Shown one piece after another: positions 18,924-27,255 of a stretch of DNA of 64,000 nt (position 1 is its first letter; each line of letters begins with the position of its first letter). Below the pieces are notes generated by a model that saw only the letters and a list, made by a program, of their open reading frames with translations, had not been told where the DNA came from and did no database searches. The stretch comes from Flavihumibacter petaseus NBRC 106054. Lineage in GTDB: Bacteria; Bacteroidota; Bacteroidia; Chitinophagales; Chitinophagaceae. Both the position numbers and the translations under genes were made by a program. The DNA lies in contig NZ_BBWV01000003.1 in assembly GCF_000974785.1 (NCBI RefSeq), positions 248,001 through 312,000 of the forward strand, read 5' to 3'.

Positions 18924-19694
18924 ATGAATTTCAACTTAACACAAATGCCCGAAAGGCTGGCCAGGCCACGCCAGAAGGGTATTACCATGGTGATGGATAA
19001 GGGTCTGAGTATTGAAGAGAGCAAACATTTCATGAGCGTTTCGTACCCCCATGTAGATATCGTGAAGCTTGGATTTGGTACATCTTTCGTAACGCCCAAT
19101 CTTCGTGAGAAGTTGGAAGTTTATCGTTCCTACGACATACCTGTATATTTTGGCGGTACTTTGTTCGAGGCGTTCCTGATCAGGAACCAGTTTGAAGACT
19201 ATATCGCAGTCTGTAAGGATTTTGGCATTTCCTACATGGAAGTGAGCGATGGATCGATCACCATTCCCCATTCAGAAAAATGCGGTTATATAGAAAAGCT
19301 GACCAAGCACGGCACGGTGCTCAGTGAAGTGGGCAGCAAGGATGCCGCACATATTATTCCTCCCTACAAGTGGATCGAACTGATGCGGGCCGAGCTTGAA
19401 GCGGGATCCACCTATGTGATTGCTGAGGCACGGGAAGCCGGTAATGTGGGCATCTATCGCGGCAGCGGTGAAGTGCGGGAAGGCCTGGTGCAGGAGATCC
19501 TGACCCAGATCCCGGAAGAAAGAATCCTTTGGGAAGCACCGCAGAAAGCGCAGCAGCTGTATTTCATTGAACTGATCGGCTGCAATGTTAACCTTGGCAA
19601 TATCGCTCCCACTGAAGTGATCAGCCTGGAGGCCATGCGTGTCGGACTTCGCGGCGACACTTTCAATCTTTTCCTTGATAAAGAAATGGCCTGA
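18924..19694 (+). CDS. comA: phosphosulfolactate synthase (ComA-like)
   Basis: 256 residues. ComA adds sulfite to phosphoenolpyruvate to form phosphosulfolactate, the first step of archaeal coenzyme M synthesis; bacterial homologues lead to sulfolactate. The TIM-barrel landmarks are here: ARPRQKGITMVMDKGL, DIVKLGFGTSFVTP, VYFGGTLFEAF, YMEVSDGSITIP and YVIAEAREAGNVGIYRG. Bacteroidota related to Chitinophaga make sulfonolipids from cysteate, so phosphosulfolactate could feed sulfopyruvate and cysteate (inference). Its stop overlaps the start of aroE (TGATG), so the two are likely translationally coupled. comB/C/D/E are not in the window. Confidence 0.9.
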   Translation: MNFNLTQMPERLARPRQKGITMVMDKGLSIEESKHFMSVSYPHVDIVKLGFGTSFVTPNLREKLEVYRSYDIPVYFGGTLFEAFLIRNQFEDYIAVCKDFGISYMEVSDGSITIPHSEKCGYIEKLTKHGTVLSEVGSKDAAHIIPPYKWIELMRAELEAGSTYVIAEAREAGNVGIYRGSGEVREGLVQEILTQIPEERILWEAPQKAQQLYFIELIGCNVNLGNIAPTEVISLEAMRVGLRGDTFNLFLDKEMA

Positions 19695-20428
19695 TGCGTC
19701 ATTTCGGACTGATCGGATATCCGCTGGGGCATTCCTTTTCGAAGGGCTTTTTCACAGAAAAGTTCCAACGGGAAGGGATAGCTGCTGTTTACGAAAATTA
19801 TCCGCTCGAATCAATAACCGAATTACCGGCACTTCTTCAAAATAACCCCGGTATCGAGGGACTGAATGTTACCATTCCCTACAAGGAACAGGTGATCCCT
19901 TACCTGGACGAAGTTTCCCCTGTAGTGCAGGAGATCGGTGCCTGTAATTGCATCCGCATTGTAAATGGTAAGCTTATTGGGCACAATACTGATGTGACGG
20001 GATTTGAAAAATCTTTCAGCCGGAAACTGAAGCCGGGGCATTACCCGGCATTGGTGCTGGGTACCGGTGGCGCATCAAAGGCGGTGCAATATGTATTGCG
20101 GTTACTGGGTATTCCTTTCAGCGTGGTGAGCCGCAATGCAAACCCCGGGCAAGGCATACTTTCCTATGAGGGACTTTCCCATGAACTCCAGGCGGAGAGT
20201 CTGGTATGGATCAATACCACGCCCCTGGGCATGAAGCCCGACCTGGGCACCCGGCCGCCCATGCAGTACTCCATGCTGAGCCGGGATCATTACCTTTACG
20301 ACCTGGTGTATAATCCGCCGTGTACGCGCTTTCTTTCAGAAGGCCTGGAACGCGGTGCGGTAATAGAGAATGGTCATGATATGCTGGAAATCCAGGCACT
20401 GGAAAGCTGGAAGATCTGGAATCGTTAA
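19694..20428 (+). CDS. aroE: shikimate dehydrogenase
   Basis: Reduces 3-dehydroshikimate to shikimate with NADPH, step 4 of the aromatic pathway. At 244 residues it is a short AroE as usual in Bacteroidota. N-terminal substrate motif FGLIGYPLGHSFSKGFF, catalytic lysine in LNVTIPYKEQVIPYLDE, NTDVTGFE, Rossmann loop VLGTGGASKAVQYVL, and C-terminal YDLVYNPPCTRFL. Starts one base inside the comA stop codon. The minus-strand thioesterase gene is convergent, ending 3 bases away. Confidence 0.95.
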   Translation: MRHFGLIGYPLGHSFSKGFFTEKFQREGIAAVYENYPLESITELPALLQNNPGIEGLNVTIPYKEQVIPYLDEVSPVVQEIGACNCIRIVNGKLIGHNTDVTGFEKSFSRKLKPGHYPALVLGTGGASKAVQYVLRLLGIPFSVVSRNANPGQGILSYEGLSHELQAESLVWINTTPLGMKPDLGTRPPMQYSMLSRDHYLYDLVYNPPCTRFLSEGLERGAVIENGHDMLEIQALESWKIWNR

Positions 20429-20431
20429 GGT

Positions 20432-20872
20432 TTATGCTTTATCAGCGCTCAATGCTGCTTCCACGCCGGCCGGCACTTTCGTTACCTTTCTTTTGCTGTA
20501 ATCAAAGCACACCATTCCTGTTTTCACCACTGCAGCTATTGTTGTTTTCTCCGTTGTGATCTTTTCAAACAGGTAAATGATATCAAAACCGAAGTTGGTG
20601 AAATCATTGGCGACCACGCTTACCCGGATCTCATCGCCGTAAAAGATCTCCTGGCGGAACTCGATGGCGGTATCTGCCATGATGAGGCCTGCACCGGAAA
20701 GGTCCAGTTCACTATAGCCGGCAAACTGGAGGAACTGCACCCGCGCCTCATGTGCCAGCGTCAGCACCCTATCATTACCAAGGTGGTTACCGTAGTTCAT
20801 ATCGGTGATACGGATAGGAACGCGTGTCTGGAAGATGAATTTTTGGGGGAGTTCTATTTTGATGCGGGCCAT
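20432..20872 (-). CDS. acyl-CoA thioesterase, hotdog fold
   Basis: 146 residues. The 4-hydroxybenzoyl-CoA thioesterase/YbgC-type pattern is visible: a first strand with RITDMNYGNHLGNDRVLTLAHEAR (Asp and the helix-capping region), then FYGDEIRVSVVANDF and DIIYLFEKIT. Such enzymes hydrolyse short or medium acyl-CoA in the cytoplasm; the substrate cannot be read from sequence. It is the last gene of a minus-strand series after the anti-sigma gene, 49 bases downstream. Confidence 0.82.
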   Translation of the reverse strand: MARIKIELPQKFIFQTRVPIRITDMNYGNHLGNDRVLTLAHEARVQFLQFAGYSELDLSGAGLIMADTAIEFRQEIFYGDEIRVSVVANDFTNFGFDIIYLFEKITTEKTTIAAVVKTGMVCFDYSKRKVTKVPAGVEAALSADKA

Positions 20873-20921
20873 TTGCTGCAGGTTTCACGCAAAATTAAAT
20901 GATATAGGTACTGGCAGTCCG

Positions 20922-21875
20922 CTACTGCTCTGCCTGCAGCAGCTCGTGATACAACATAATATCAAAGAAGTTCTGAGGATCGGGCACGAACGGCACGCGG
21001 GTCATCCTGTCTTCCAGCAGCTGGAGTAATTTGCGGCGTTTTCCGTTGGGATCCGGCTGATCGGCCTGTCCGGTCAGCTGGTAGTACAGTGGCGCAAATT
21101 TGGAGGATAGCCTGACGGTTTGGCCGGCTTCGTTCGTGATGCTGATATAGCGGGGATCTTTCTGTTGTACGGGCAGTTCCTGCTGCGGAGAATTGCGCAT
21201 AGTAGATGTTGTTGCCCGCAGGTCGTCTGCTGATATGCTGTTGGAAGTGCTGGCAGGAGCGTGCCTGTCCAGCCTAGGCGGCCTCGCTGTTTTCAGCGGC
21301 TTGGTATATTTATCGGGATCAGAAGTTTTTGAAGTAACAGAAGAGTTGAGTGCTTCGAGCTCATCCTTTGCAGAAGTGGGCGTTGGCGTTGCAGGAGTTA
21401 CCGTGGGCGGAACAGTGGATGCTTTGGCCGGCGCTGTGATCGCGGTGCCCAGGTCCTGTTCGGGCCTGCCTTCGGGGTTGCGGTTCAGTACCCAGACCAG
21501 CAGGGCAATCACCGCTGCTACGGCGCTGTAGCGGAAAAGGTAAGGGTACAGGGGCCTGATTGGCACCACCATCGCTTTTTTCGGATGTTGTGTTTCCGGC
21601 AATGATTGGTCAGTACTGGTGCTGTCGCTGAAAACAGGTACTGCGTCTGGTGTTACGGTATACGTATAAGTGTTTTCGGAGATGGAAGGAGCGGCGAGTG
21701 CGCCGGCAATGGCTGACCATGCAGCAGGAGGGGGAGTGGCCTCCATTGGCAACAGGCGGTCGCGCAGTTGCTGCTCAGCCCGGTCTTCCCGCAGGGTTGC
21801 GGCGATGGCTTCCCATGCCCCTTGGGGAGGTGGTGTTTCCCACTGTTGGATTCTATCGCTCAGGCGGTCTGGCAT
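20922..21875 (-). CDS. putative anti-sigma factor with one membrane span
   Basis: 317 residues. Two short repeats at the N-terminus (ETPPPQGAWEAIAATL and EATPPPAAWSAIAGAL) precede a single membrane segment (YSAVAAVIALLVWVL, about residues 115-130), then a Pro/Ser/Thr-rich linker and a compact C-terminal part. It begins 8 bases after the ECF sigma gene stop, so sigma and this protein form a pair. The topology (cytoplasmic N-terminus, periplasmic C-terminus) fits an anti-sigma factor, but no zinc-binding HxxxCxxC motif is present, so it is not a classical ZAS protein. Confidence 0.65.
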   Translation of the reverse strand: MPDRLSDRIQQWETPPPQGAWEAIAATLREDRAEQQLRDRLLPMEATPPPAAWSAIAGALAAPSISENTYTYTVTPDAVPVFSDSTSTDQSLPETQHPKKAMVVPIRPLYPYLFRYSAVAAVIALLVWVLNRNPEGRPEQDLGTAITAPAKASTVPPTVTPATPTPTSAKDELEALNSSVTSKTSDPDKYTKPLKTARPPRLDRHAPASTSNSISADDLRATTSTMRNSPQQELPVQQKDPRYISITNEAGQTVRLSSKFAPLYYQLTGQADQPDPNGKRRKLLQLLEDRMTRVPFVPDPQNFFDIMLYHELLQAEQ

Positions 21876-21883
21876 GATTGCCT

Positions 21884-22447
21884 CTATTTTCTTTTTTCTC
21901 CTAAATATTCCGCCACTTTTTTCTGTAGCAGCGATTTCGCTCGCGCCAGCTGTGATTTGCTGGTGCCTTCACTGATATGTAACATGTCGCCGATCTCCTT
22001 GTGGGAGTAACCTTCGATGACATATAAGTTGAACACAGCCCGGTAACCCGGAGATAATTCCTGCACCAGTTGCACAATATCCCTTTCTGCCAACTGATCC
22101 AGAACCGACACGGAGGGGTCTTCGATGCGTACCTCTTCGTTTTCGGTAATGCTGTTCAAATGTACCTTTCTACGGTAATGTTCAATGGAGGTATTGACGA
22201 AAACGCGTCGCAGCCAGCCTTCAAAGGAGCCTTCGTTCCGAAACTTGTCCAGGTTCCGGAATACTTTGATAAATCCTTCCTGTAACAGGTCCTGCGCGTC
22301 ATCGTTATTGCCGGAATACCGCAGGCAGACAGCATACATTTTTCCGGCATAACGCTGGTATAATGCCTCCTGCATCCGGGCATCGCCGGCAATACTTCCT
22401 TTGACTAAGTCGGTATCGCTGATATTTTGGTTGGCTGATTGCTGCAC
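21884..22447 (-). CDS. ECF-type RNA polymerase sigma factor
   Basis: 187 residues. Region 2 shows LYQRYAGKMYAVCLRYSGNNDDAQDLLQEGFIKVFRNLDKF; region 4 shows SPGYRAVFNLYVIEGYSHKE and IGDMLHISEGTSKSQLARAK. The start is a GTG at 22447; the next methionine would cut into region 2. rdgB ends 18 bases upstream, the candidate anti-sigma follows after 8 bases. The signal sensed is unknown. Confidence 0.93.
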   Translation of the reverse strand: MQQSANQNISDTDLVKGSIAGDARMQEALYQRYAGKMYAVCLRYSGNNDDAQDLLQEGFIKVFRNLDKFRNEGSFEGWLRRVFVNTSIEHYRRKVHLNSITENEEVRIEDPSVSVLDQLAERDIVQLVQELSPGYRAVFNLYVIEGYSHKEIGDMLHISEGTSKSQLARAKSLLQKKVAEYLGEKRK

Positions 22448-22465
22448 TTTTTTTCGGTTCCCTGT

Positions 22466-23050
22466 TTATTTTCCGATCTGTTGGAATAAGAATGCTACCA
22501 ATTGATCCGTTGCTTTCCTCCTGTGGCTGAAGGCTTTTTTTCCTTCCATCGTCATTTCCCCGAAAGTCTCTAAGGCACCATCCGGCTGAAAGACAGGATC
22601 ATAGCCGAAACCACCGTTCCCACGGGGTGCTTCGGTTATCGTTCCTTCACAAATGCCTTCAAAAATATGCTCCTGTCCGGCTAAAATTAAGGAAATGACT
22701 GTTCTGAACCGGGCTTTGCGATCAGATTTCCCCTTCATTTCCTGCAGCAGGCGGTTGATGTTGGCCTTTGGATCAGATGGTTCACCGGCATAGCGGGCGG
22801 ATCGGACGCCGGGTTCACCATTCAGTACGGCTACTTCCAGTCCGGTGTCTTCGCTGAAGCAGTCTTTTCCGGTAAGCCGGTGGATGGTGGTCGATTTCTC
22901 CGTGGCATTTCCCTCCAGGGTGTCATGTGGTTCAGGTATATCGATCAGGATGCCGCCCTCTTTCAGAGAAATGGCATGGAAGGAAGGAGGTAGTATGTTT
23001 TGTATTTCAGCAACCTTATTGGGGTTGTTGGTGGCAAAGATCAGCTCCAT
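22466..23050 (-). CDS. rdgB: XTP/dITP diphosphatase (RdgB/HAM1)
   Basis: Cleaves non-canonical purine nucleotides (dITP, XTP) to monophosphates, keeping them out of DNA and RNA. 194 residues; the family signatures are the N-terminal LIFATNNPNKVAEIQ, FSEDTGLEV, GEPGVRSARYAG and the C-terminal RGNGGFGYDPVFQPDG and FSHRRKA. Gap of 10 bases from the preceding unknown gene and 18 bases to the sigma factor gene, so a likely four- or five-gene unit. Confidence 0.96.
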   Translation of the reverse strand: MELIFATNNPNKVAEIQNILPPSFHAISLKEGGILIDIPEPHDTLEGNATEKSTTIHRLTGKDCFSEDTGLEVAVLNGEPGVRSARYAGEPSDPKANINRLLQEMKGKSDRKARFRTVISLILAGQEHIFEGICEGTITEAPRGNGGFGYDPVFQPDGALETFGEMTMEGKKAFSHRRKATDQLVAFLFQQIGK

Positions 23051-23060
23051 TTGAGTGGTA

Positions 23061-23672
23061 TTATATTCCCAGGATTTGTTTCAGGCTTTCCCACAATTGC
23101 TTTTTAAGCGGACGGGATGCTTCCCCCTGCTGGTAGAAGGCTTCCAGGGCGGGTGCTCCAAGCTGTATAGCACCGGCAGGCTTTACTGGAGCGAAGGATT
23201 GAGCCGCCTTCCATCCGGTCATTGCAGACAGAACGTTTGCGGGTAGTCCGAATGCAATGATCTGCCGGGGTTGCAGCTGGTCTGTTACAGTGGCCAGCGA
23301 AAAGCCGGCTGTGGCAGTATTGACAATGGCTATGTCGGCTGCGTGAAGCTGGCAGGCATTGAGTACGTTGCCCAGGAAAGTAAAGGCCTCGTCCGGCAGG
23401 TAGGGTATCCCCGGATAATGCACCAGAACGGTGAAGTTGCGCTGGTTCTTGCCGAGAAAGTTGACCGGTCCGGCTGGTGCAGCGGCCCGTTGTACCGTAG
23501 GAGATGCGGGTACCGCAGCCGGCGCTTCGGGAACGGTGGAGACAGTACCGGCGGTATTTGCCGGCAGGCTAGTTGGCGGTGGTGCTCCCTGCGTAGTATC
23601 GTCCAGTACCAGCACATGCTTGTACAGGGCCTGCAGGAGGTCATTATTGAGCTGAATCTGGTTCAATTCCAT
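23061..23672 (-). CDS. unknown protein with Pro/Ala-rich linker
   Basis: 203 residues. The N-terminal helix (MELNQIQLNNDLLQALYKHVLVL) is separated from a C-terminal alpha/beta domain by about 45 residues rich in Pro, Ala, Thr and Val. The C-terminal half (VLVHYPGIPYLPDEAFTFLG, ADIAIVNTATAG, IIAFGLPANV) has a Rossmann-like strand pattern. I recall similarly arranged unassigned proteins next to rdgB in relatives, but cannot name the family. No signal peptide or membrane segment. It is the first gene of the rdgB group. Confidence 0.65.
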   Translation of the reverse strand: MELNQIQLNNDLLQALYKHVLVLDDTTQGAPPPTSLPANTAGTVSTVPEAPAAVPASPTVQRAAAPAGPVNFLGKNQRNFTVLVHYPGIPYLPDEAFTFLGNVLNACQLHAADIAIVNTATAGFSLATVTDQLQPRQIIAFGLPANVLSAMTGWKAAQSFAPVKPAGAIQLGAPALEAFYQQGEASRPLKKQLWESLKQILGI

Positions 23673-23782
23673 GAAAAGCAGTTAAGGGCAAAAAAAAGCT
23701 AACAATTGTTAGTGAAAAATGGATGGACCGTTTGGCAGCCCGTTTTTTTCGTTGTTTCTTTGCAGCCACAAATGTACCGAAT

Positions 23783-24847
23783 ATGATTGCAGCTTTTGAC
23801 ATCCCGGTGCGCAAAGTCGAGCGGACCAGGCTGAATGACACGCCCTTGGAAAACATCCCTTTCGGCAAATATTTTACTGACCACATGCTGGTGGCAGATT
23901 ACGAAGGTGGTGAATGGAAAAATGTGGAAATTATGCCCTACCAGCCCCTTCAGCTGGATCCCTCCCTTGCCGCCCTGCATTATGGACAGGCTATTTTCGA
24001 AGGAATCAAAGCCTATCGCGATGCGGAAGGGAATGCTTTTGTGTTCCGCCCATATGACAACTACGCGCGGTTCAATAAATCTGCTGCCCGGATGAATATG
24101 CCGCAGGTACCGGAGGAGATCTTCATGGAAGGCATGCGCAAGCTGATCGCGCTGGATAAGAACTGGATCCCGAACATGAAGGAACATGCGCTGTATATCC
24201 GGCCGTTTATGTTCTCAACAGACCAGATGCTGGGTGTTCGTCCCAGTGAAACCTATAAGTTCCTGATCATCCTGAGTCCTACCGGCCCCTACTATGCAGC
24301 TCCGATGAAAATCCTCGTGGAGGAGAACTATACGCGCGCTGCTCCGGGCGGTGTGGGATTTTCGAAAAATGCCGGCAATTACGGCGGGAGCATGCTGGCT
24401 GCTACGGAAGCCCGCAAACAGGGTTACGACCAGGTATTGTGGACGGATGCGGTAGAGCACAAATGGCTGCAGGAAGTGGGTATGATGAATGTGTTCTTCA
24501 TTATTGACGGGGTGGCGGTGACGCCCTCGCTGGATGAGGGAACTATCCTGGCCGGGGTGACGCGTGACAGTGTGATCACGGTGCTCGGTGAAATGGGGAT
24601 CCGGGTGGAAGAACGCAGGATCCATATTGAGGAGTTGCTTCATGCGTACGAAAAGGGTCAGTTGACGGAAGCCTTCGGAACCGGTACGGCAGCGGTGATC
24701 GCGCCGATCAAAGAATTGAAATACAAGGAGTTTGCGCTGGATATGAACCTGGAAAAGACGCCGGTTCAGAATGAAGTGCGGGAAAGACTCGCAGCAATCC
24801 GGGAAGGCCGGGCAGTTGACAGCCACGAATGGATGTGGCGGATTTAG
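23783..24847 (+). CDS. ilvE: branched-chain amino acid aminotransferase
   Basis: PLP enzyme of the class IV fold interconverting Val, Leu, Ile and their keto acids. 354 residues, the eukaryote-like BCAT subgroup. Visible are LDPSLAALHYGQAIFEGIKA, IRPFMFSTDQMLGVRPS, the lysine region around GFSKNAGNYGGSMLA, QVLWTDAVEHKWLQEVGMMN, and EAFGTGTAAVIAP. The start at MIAAFDIPVRK is preferred; a longer start at 23723 adds 20 residues without homology and overlaps the divergent promoter region. Monocistronic. Confidence 0.95.
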   Translation: MIAAFDIPVRKVERTRLNDTPLENIPFGKYFTDHMLVADYEGGEWKNVEIMPYQPLQLDPSLAALHYGQAIFEGIKAYRDAEGNAFVFRPYDNYARFNKSAARMNMPQVPEEIFMEGMRKLIALDKNWIPNMKEHALYIRPFMFSTDQMLGVRPSETYKFLIILSPTGPYYAAPMKILVEENYTRAAPGGVGFSKNAGNYGGSMLAATEARKQGYDQVLWTDAVEHKWLQEVGMMNVFFIIDGVAVTPSLDEGTILAGVTRDSVITVLGEMGIRVEERRIHIEELLHAYEKGQLTEAFGTGTAAVIAPIKELKYKEFALDMNLEKTPVQNEVRERLAAIREGRAVDSHEWMWRI

Positions 24848-24855
24848 AATTTTAT

Positions 24856-24886
24856 TTTGTTTTTTACGGAAGGCAAACTACCTTTG
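24856..24886 (+). promoter_or_regulatory. complete Bacteroidota promoter of rpsL-rpsG
   Basis: TTTG at 24856-24859 and TACCTTTG at 24879-24886 are spaced by 19 bases, matching the TTTG-N19-TAnnTTTG consensus. The ATG of rpsL is 24 bases downstream. Confidence 0.75.
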
Positions 24887-24910
24887 CCGTCCCAAATAAA
24901 TAAGGTTAGA

Positions 24911-25312
24911 ATGCCTACAATACAGCAATTAGTAAGAAAAGGAAGAGAAATCATCCGGGCAAAGAGTAAGTCCAGGGCGCTGGATGCGTGCCCGCAGCGT
25001 CGCGGTGTTTGTACCCGCGTGTACACCACTACCCCCAAGAAACCGAACTCCGCACTTCGTAAAGTGGCAAAAGTTCGTTTGACCAACAAAGTAGAGGTGA
25101 TCGCTTATATCCCGGGTGAGGGCCATAACCTGCAGGAGCACTCCATCGTGCTGATCCGCGGGGGAAGGGTGAAGGATCTTCCGGGTGTTCGTTACCATAT
25201 TGTTCGGGGCAGCCTTGATACCGCTGGTGTGAAGGACAGGAAGCAAAGCCGTTCTAAATACGGAACTAAGAAAGAAAAAGCAGGTGCAGCCAAGCCAGCT
25301 GGTAAAAAATAA
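24911..25312 (+). CDS. rpsL: 30S ribosomal protein S12
   Basis: Decoding-centre protein of the small subunit. 133 residues: [34 protein letters not shown] and [20 protein letters not shown] are universal landmarks, with the Lys43 and Lys88-type positions that mutate in streptomycin resistance unaltered ([14 protein letters not shown]). The C-terminal tail is extended with Lys/Ala. The start at 24911 is the family start. It is followed by rpsG after 18 bases. Confidence 0.98.
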   Translation: MPTIQQLVRKGREIIRAKSKSRALDACPQRRGVCTRVYTTTPKKPNSALRKVAKVRLTNKVEVIAYIPGEGHNLQEHSIVLIRGGRVKDLPGVRYHIVRGSLDTAGVKDRKQSRSKYGTKKEKAGAAKPAGKK

Positions 25313-25330
25313 TTCTAAATCTCTTTTTCC

Positions 25331-25798
25331 ATGAGGAAAACACAACCCAAGAAATTACCGTTGGCTCCTGATGCCCGGTTTAATGATACCCTGGTTACCC
25401 GTTTCGTGAATAACATCATGTGGGAGGGTAAAAAAAGTGTTGCATACGAAATCTTCTATGACGCTATTGACAAGGTGGCAAAAACTACCAATGACAATGG
25501 TTATGAAGTTTGGAAGCGTGCATTGCAGAATGTTACCCCAGCTGTAGAAGTACGCAGCCGCCGTATCGGTGGTGCTACTTTCCAGATTCCTGCAGAGGTT
25601 CGTCCGGACAGGAAGATCTCTCTCAGCATCAAATGGCTGATCCGCTACAGCCGCGACCGAAACGGCCGCAGCATGGCAGACAAGCTGGCGAATGAAATCG
25701 TAGCAGCTGCTAAGGGCGAAGGTGGTGCTTTCAAGAAGAAAGAAGATACGCATCGTATGGCTGAAGCCAACAAAGCGTTCTCTCACTTCCGTATCTAA
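25331..25798 (+). CDS. rpsG: 30S ribosomal protein S7
   Basis: Primary 16S rRNA 3'-domain binder. 155 residues; [60 protein letters not shown] and the C-terminal [13 protein letters not shown] are diagnostic. Forms a two-gene unit with rpsL. A terminator follows and fusA, which usually comes next in the str operon, is absent from the window. Confidence 0.98.
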   Translation: MRKTQPKKLPLAPDARFNDTLVTRFVNNIMWEGKKSVAYEIFYDAIDKVAKTTNDNGYEVWKRALQNVTPAVEVRSRRIGGATFQIPAEVRPDRKISLSIKWLIRYSRDRNGRSMADKLANEIVAAAKGEGGAFKKKEDTHRMAEANKAFSHFRI

Positions 25799-25825
25799 CC
25801 GAAGTCGATTCTACTTATTTATAGG

Positions 25826-25849
25826 AACCGCCCGAGTAATCGGGCGGTT
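25826..25849 (+). terminator. terminator of rpsL-rpsG
   Basis: AACCGCCCGA, loop GTAA, TCGGGCGGTT, followed by TTGTT. A perfect 10-base stem 27 bases after the rpsG stop. Confidence 0.85.
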
Positions 25850-25889
25850 TTGTTATGGAAAAGGGCGCTGAGTAGCTTTCACGCAATGT

Positions 25890-25940
25890 TTTTTCACGCA
25901 AGGGCGCAAGCGCCCCGCTAAGGAGCAAAGGGGCGCAAGT
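25890..25940. repeat. CACGCAAGGGCGCAAG-type intergenic palindrome
   Basis: GCGCCCC (25910-25916) and GGGGCGC (25930-25936) enclose a 13-base loop GCTAAGGAGCAAA. The flanks contain CACGCAAGGGCGC and GGGGCGCAAG, a word type I have seen repeated between genes in Bacteroidota genomes (memory only). Confidence 0.5.
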
Positions 25941-26032
25941 TGGTTTTCACACAGAGACCGCAGGGGGGCTGTGGCGCTTGGAAGAAGGGGTGGTGGTTAC
26001 GAAGGTGCTGTGTGTTGATGGAGCAGTATTCC

Positions 26033-26075
26033 CCTGCCTACGATATAGCTTCTGCCAACGGTTCGCTTCGGCAGG
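26033..26075 (-). repeat. dispersed hairpin element, expanded loop
   Basis: On the minus strand CCTGCC and GGCAGG pair around a 31-base loop that contains GAAGC twice and ends GAAGCTATATCGTA, close to the 14-base loop of the copy at 16488-16501. It looks like a hairpin with an inserted segment. Confidence 0.6.
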
Positions 26076-26144
26076 CAATACCTGTAGCACTCAAACCATA
26101 GATCCGTATTTCCCGTTTGTTTTGGTGTGCTCGTCCTTCGGGAA

Positions 26145-26190
26145 CCTAACTTCTAAACCTTTAAACTTCCAAACTTCTAAACAGTCAAAC
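26145..26190 (-). repeat. heptad tract
   Basis: Minus strand GTTTAGAAG, GTTTGGAAG, GTTTAAAGG and GTTTAGAAG words, the same GTTTRRR theme as at 1.6, 12.9 and 13.7 kb. Together with the palindromes it fills the 426-base gap between rpsG and the next gene. Confidence 0.6.
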
Positions 26191-26224
26191 TTTCCTACCT
26201 TCCAATCCTAAAATTTTTTACCTG

Positions 26225-27109
26225 ATGACAACTCGCAGATCATTCCTCAGGAACAGTGCACTGGTAGGCTCAGCCGCCCTGCTGCTTCCTGACCTGTTGC
26301 TGGCCAATAAGAAAAATGCAGCCGTTGGTATACAGTTGTATACGCTCCGGGACCTGGTGTCGAAGGATGGCGCGAAACCCGTACTCGATCAGATCGCAGC
26401 AGCGGGTTACAAGAAAGTTGAATTGTATGGATATGGCGATGGCAAGTTCTTCGGAATGCCAGTCAGTGAATTCGCCGCATATCTTCATGGCAAGGGGCTG
26501 GTTAGTCCCAGCGGCCACTACGCACCGGCAAAATGGCTCGCGGGTAACGGGGATGAGGGACGCGAGGAGCTGGATAGCCAGATCCAGGCCTGTCTGACCA
26601 TGAAGCACGAATTCTTTACCATACCCTGGCTCAACCAGGAACTGCGCAACGACCTCGATGGTTACAAACGCCTGGTGGGAAGGATCAATTCTGCTGCAGA
26701 AATCGTGAAGAAGGCTGGACTGAAACTTGCTTACCATAACCACGATTTCGAGTTTAAATCATATGATGGTGTAACCGGTTATGATATCATGACCAAAGAA
26801 TGTGATCCGAATCTCGTACAGTGGGAACTGGATCTGTACTGGGTAGTCTTTGCCGGACTGGATCCTGTTGCACTGATCGAAAAACTGAAAGGTCGGGCTC
26901 CGATGTGGCATGTTAAGGATATGGACAAAGTAAACCGCAGCCAGAACACAGAAGTGGGTAATGGCAGTGTTGATTTTAAACGCATTTTCAGCGCGGCAAA
27001 AACGGCGGGACTGAAACACTTCTTTGTGGAGCAGGAGAACAACTATGTGCCCGATCCGATCGGCAGCATCAACAGCAGCATCAAATACATCAAGGCCAAC
27101 CTGGTGTAA
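26225..27109 (+). CDS. exported sugar phosphate isomerase/epimerase-like TIM barrel protein
   Basis: 294 residues. N-terminus MTTRRSFLRNSALVGSAALL has the RRSFLR twin-arginine motif, so export by Tat is likely. The rest is an AP-endonuclease-2/xylose-isomerase-like TIM barrel: VGIQLYTLRDLVSKDG, AGYKKVELYGYGDG, LAYHNHDFEF, WELDLYWVVFAG, WHVKDMD and FVEQENNYVPDP, with His and Glu/Asp residues that would bind a divalent metal. Relatives act on sugars or inositols; the substrate cannot be told. Terminator follows. Confidence 0.85.
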   Translation: MTTRRSFLRNSALVGSAALLLPDLLLANKKNAAVGIQLYTLRDLVSKDGAKPVLDQIAAAGYKKVELYGYGDGKFFGMPVSEFAAYLHGKGLVSPSGHYAPAKWLAGNGDEGREELDSQIQACLTMKHEFFTIPWLNQELRNDLDGYKRLVGRINSAAEIVKKAGLKLAYHNHDFEFKSYDGVTGYDIMTKECDPNLVQWELDLYWVVFAGLDPVALIEKLKGRAPMWHVKDMDKVNRSQNTEVGNGSVDFKRIFSAAKTAGLKHFFVEQENNYVPDPIGSINSSIKYIKANLV

Positions 27110-27128
27110 ACTGTATTATACTTTTGAT

Positions 27129-27154
27129 AGCCGGCATTCTTCAGGATGCCGGCT
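27129..27154 (+). terminator. intrinsic terminator
   Basis: AGCCGGCAT, loop of eight bases, ATGCCGGCT, then a run of seven T. Located 19 bases after the stop at 27109. Confidence 0.85.
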
Positions 27155-27255
27155 TTTTTTATAGAATTTCAGAGAGCCCTATTGTACAGTTGCCGCGATT
27201 TCTCTATCATTATGCCGCGGACAAATATTAACCTGTCCGCTATAAACCTTATCAC

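Noticed and set aside
25799-26224. tRNA or small RNA gene in the gap after rpsG
   Set aside because: No cloverleaf, no conserved T-arm; the gap is filled by a terminator, palindromes and a heptad tract.
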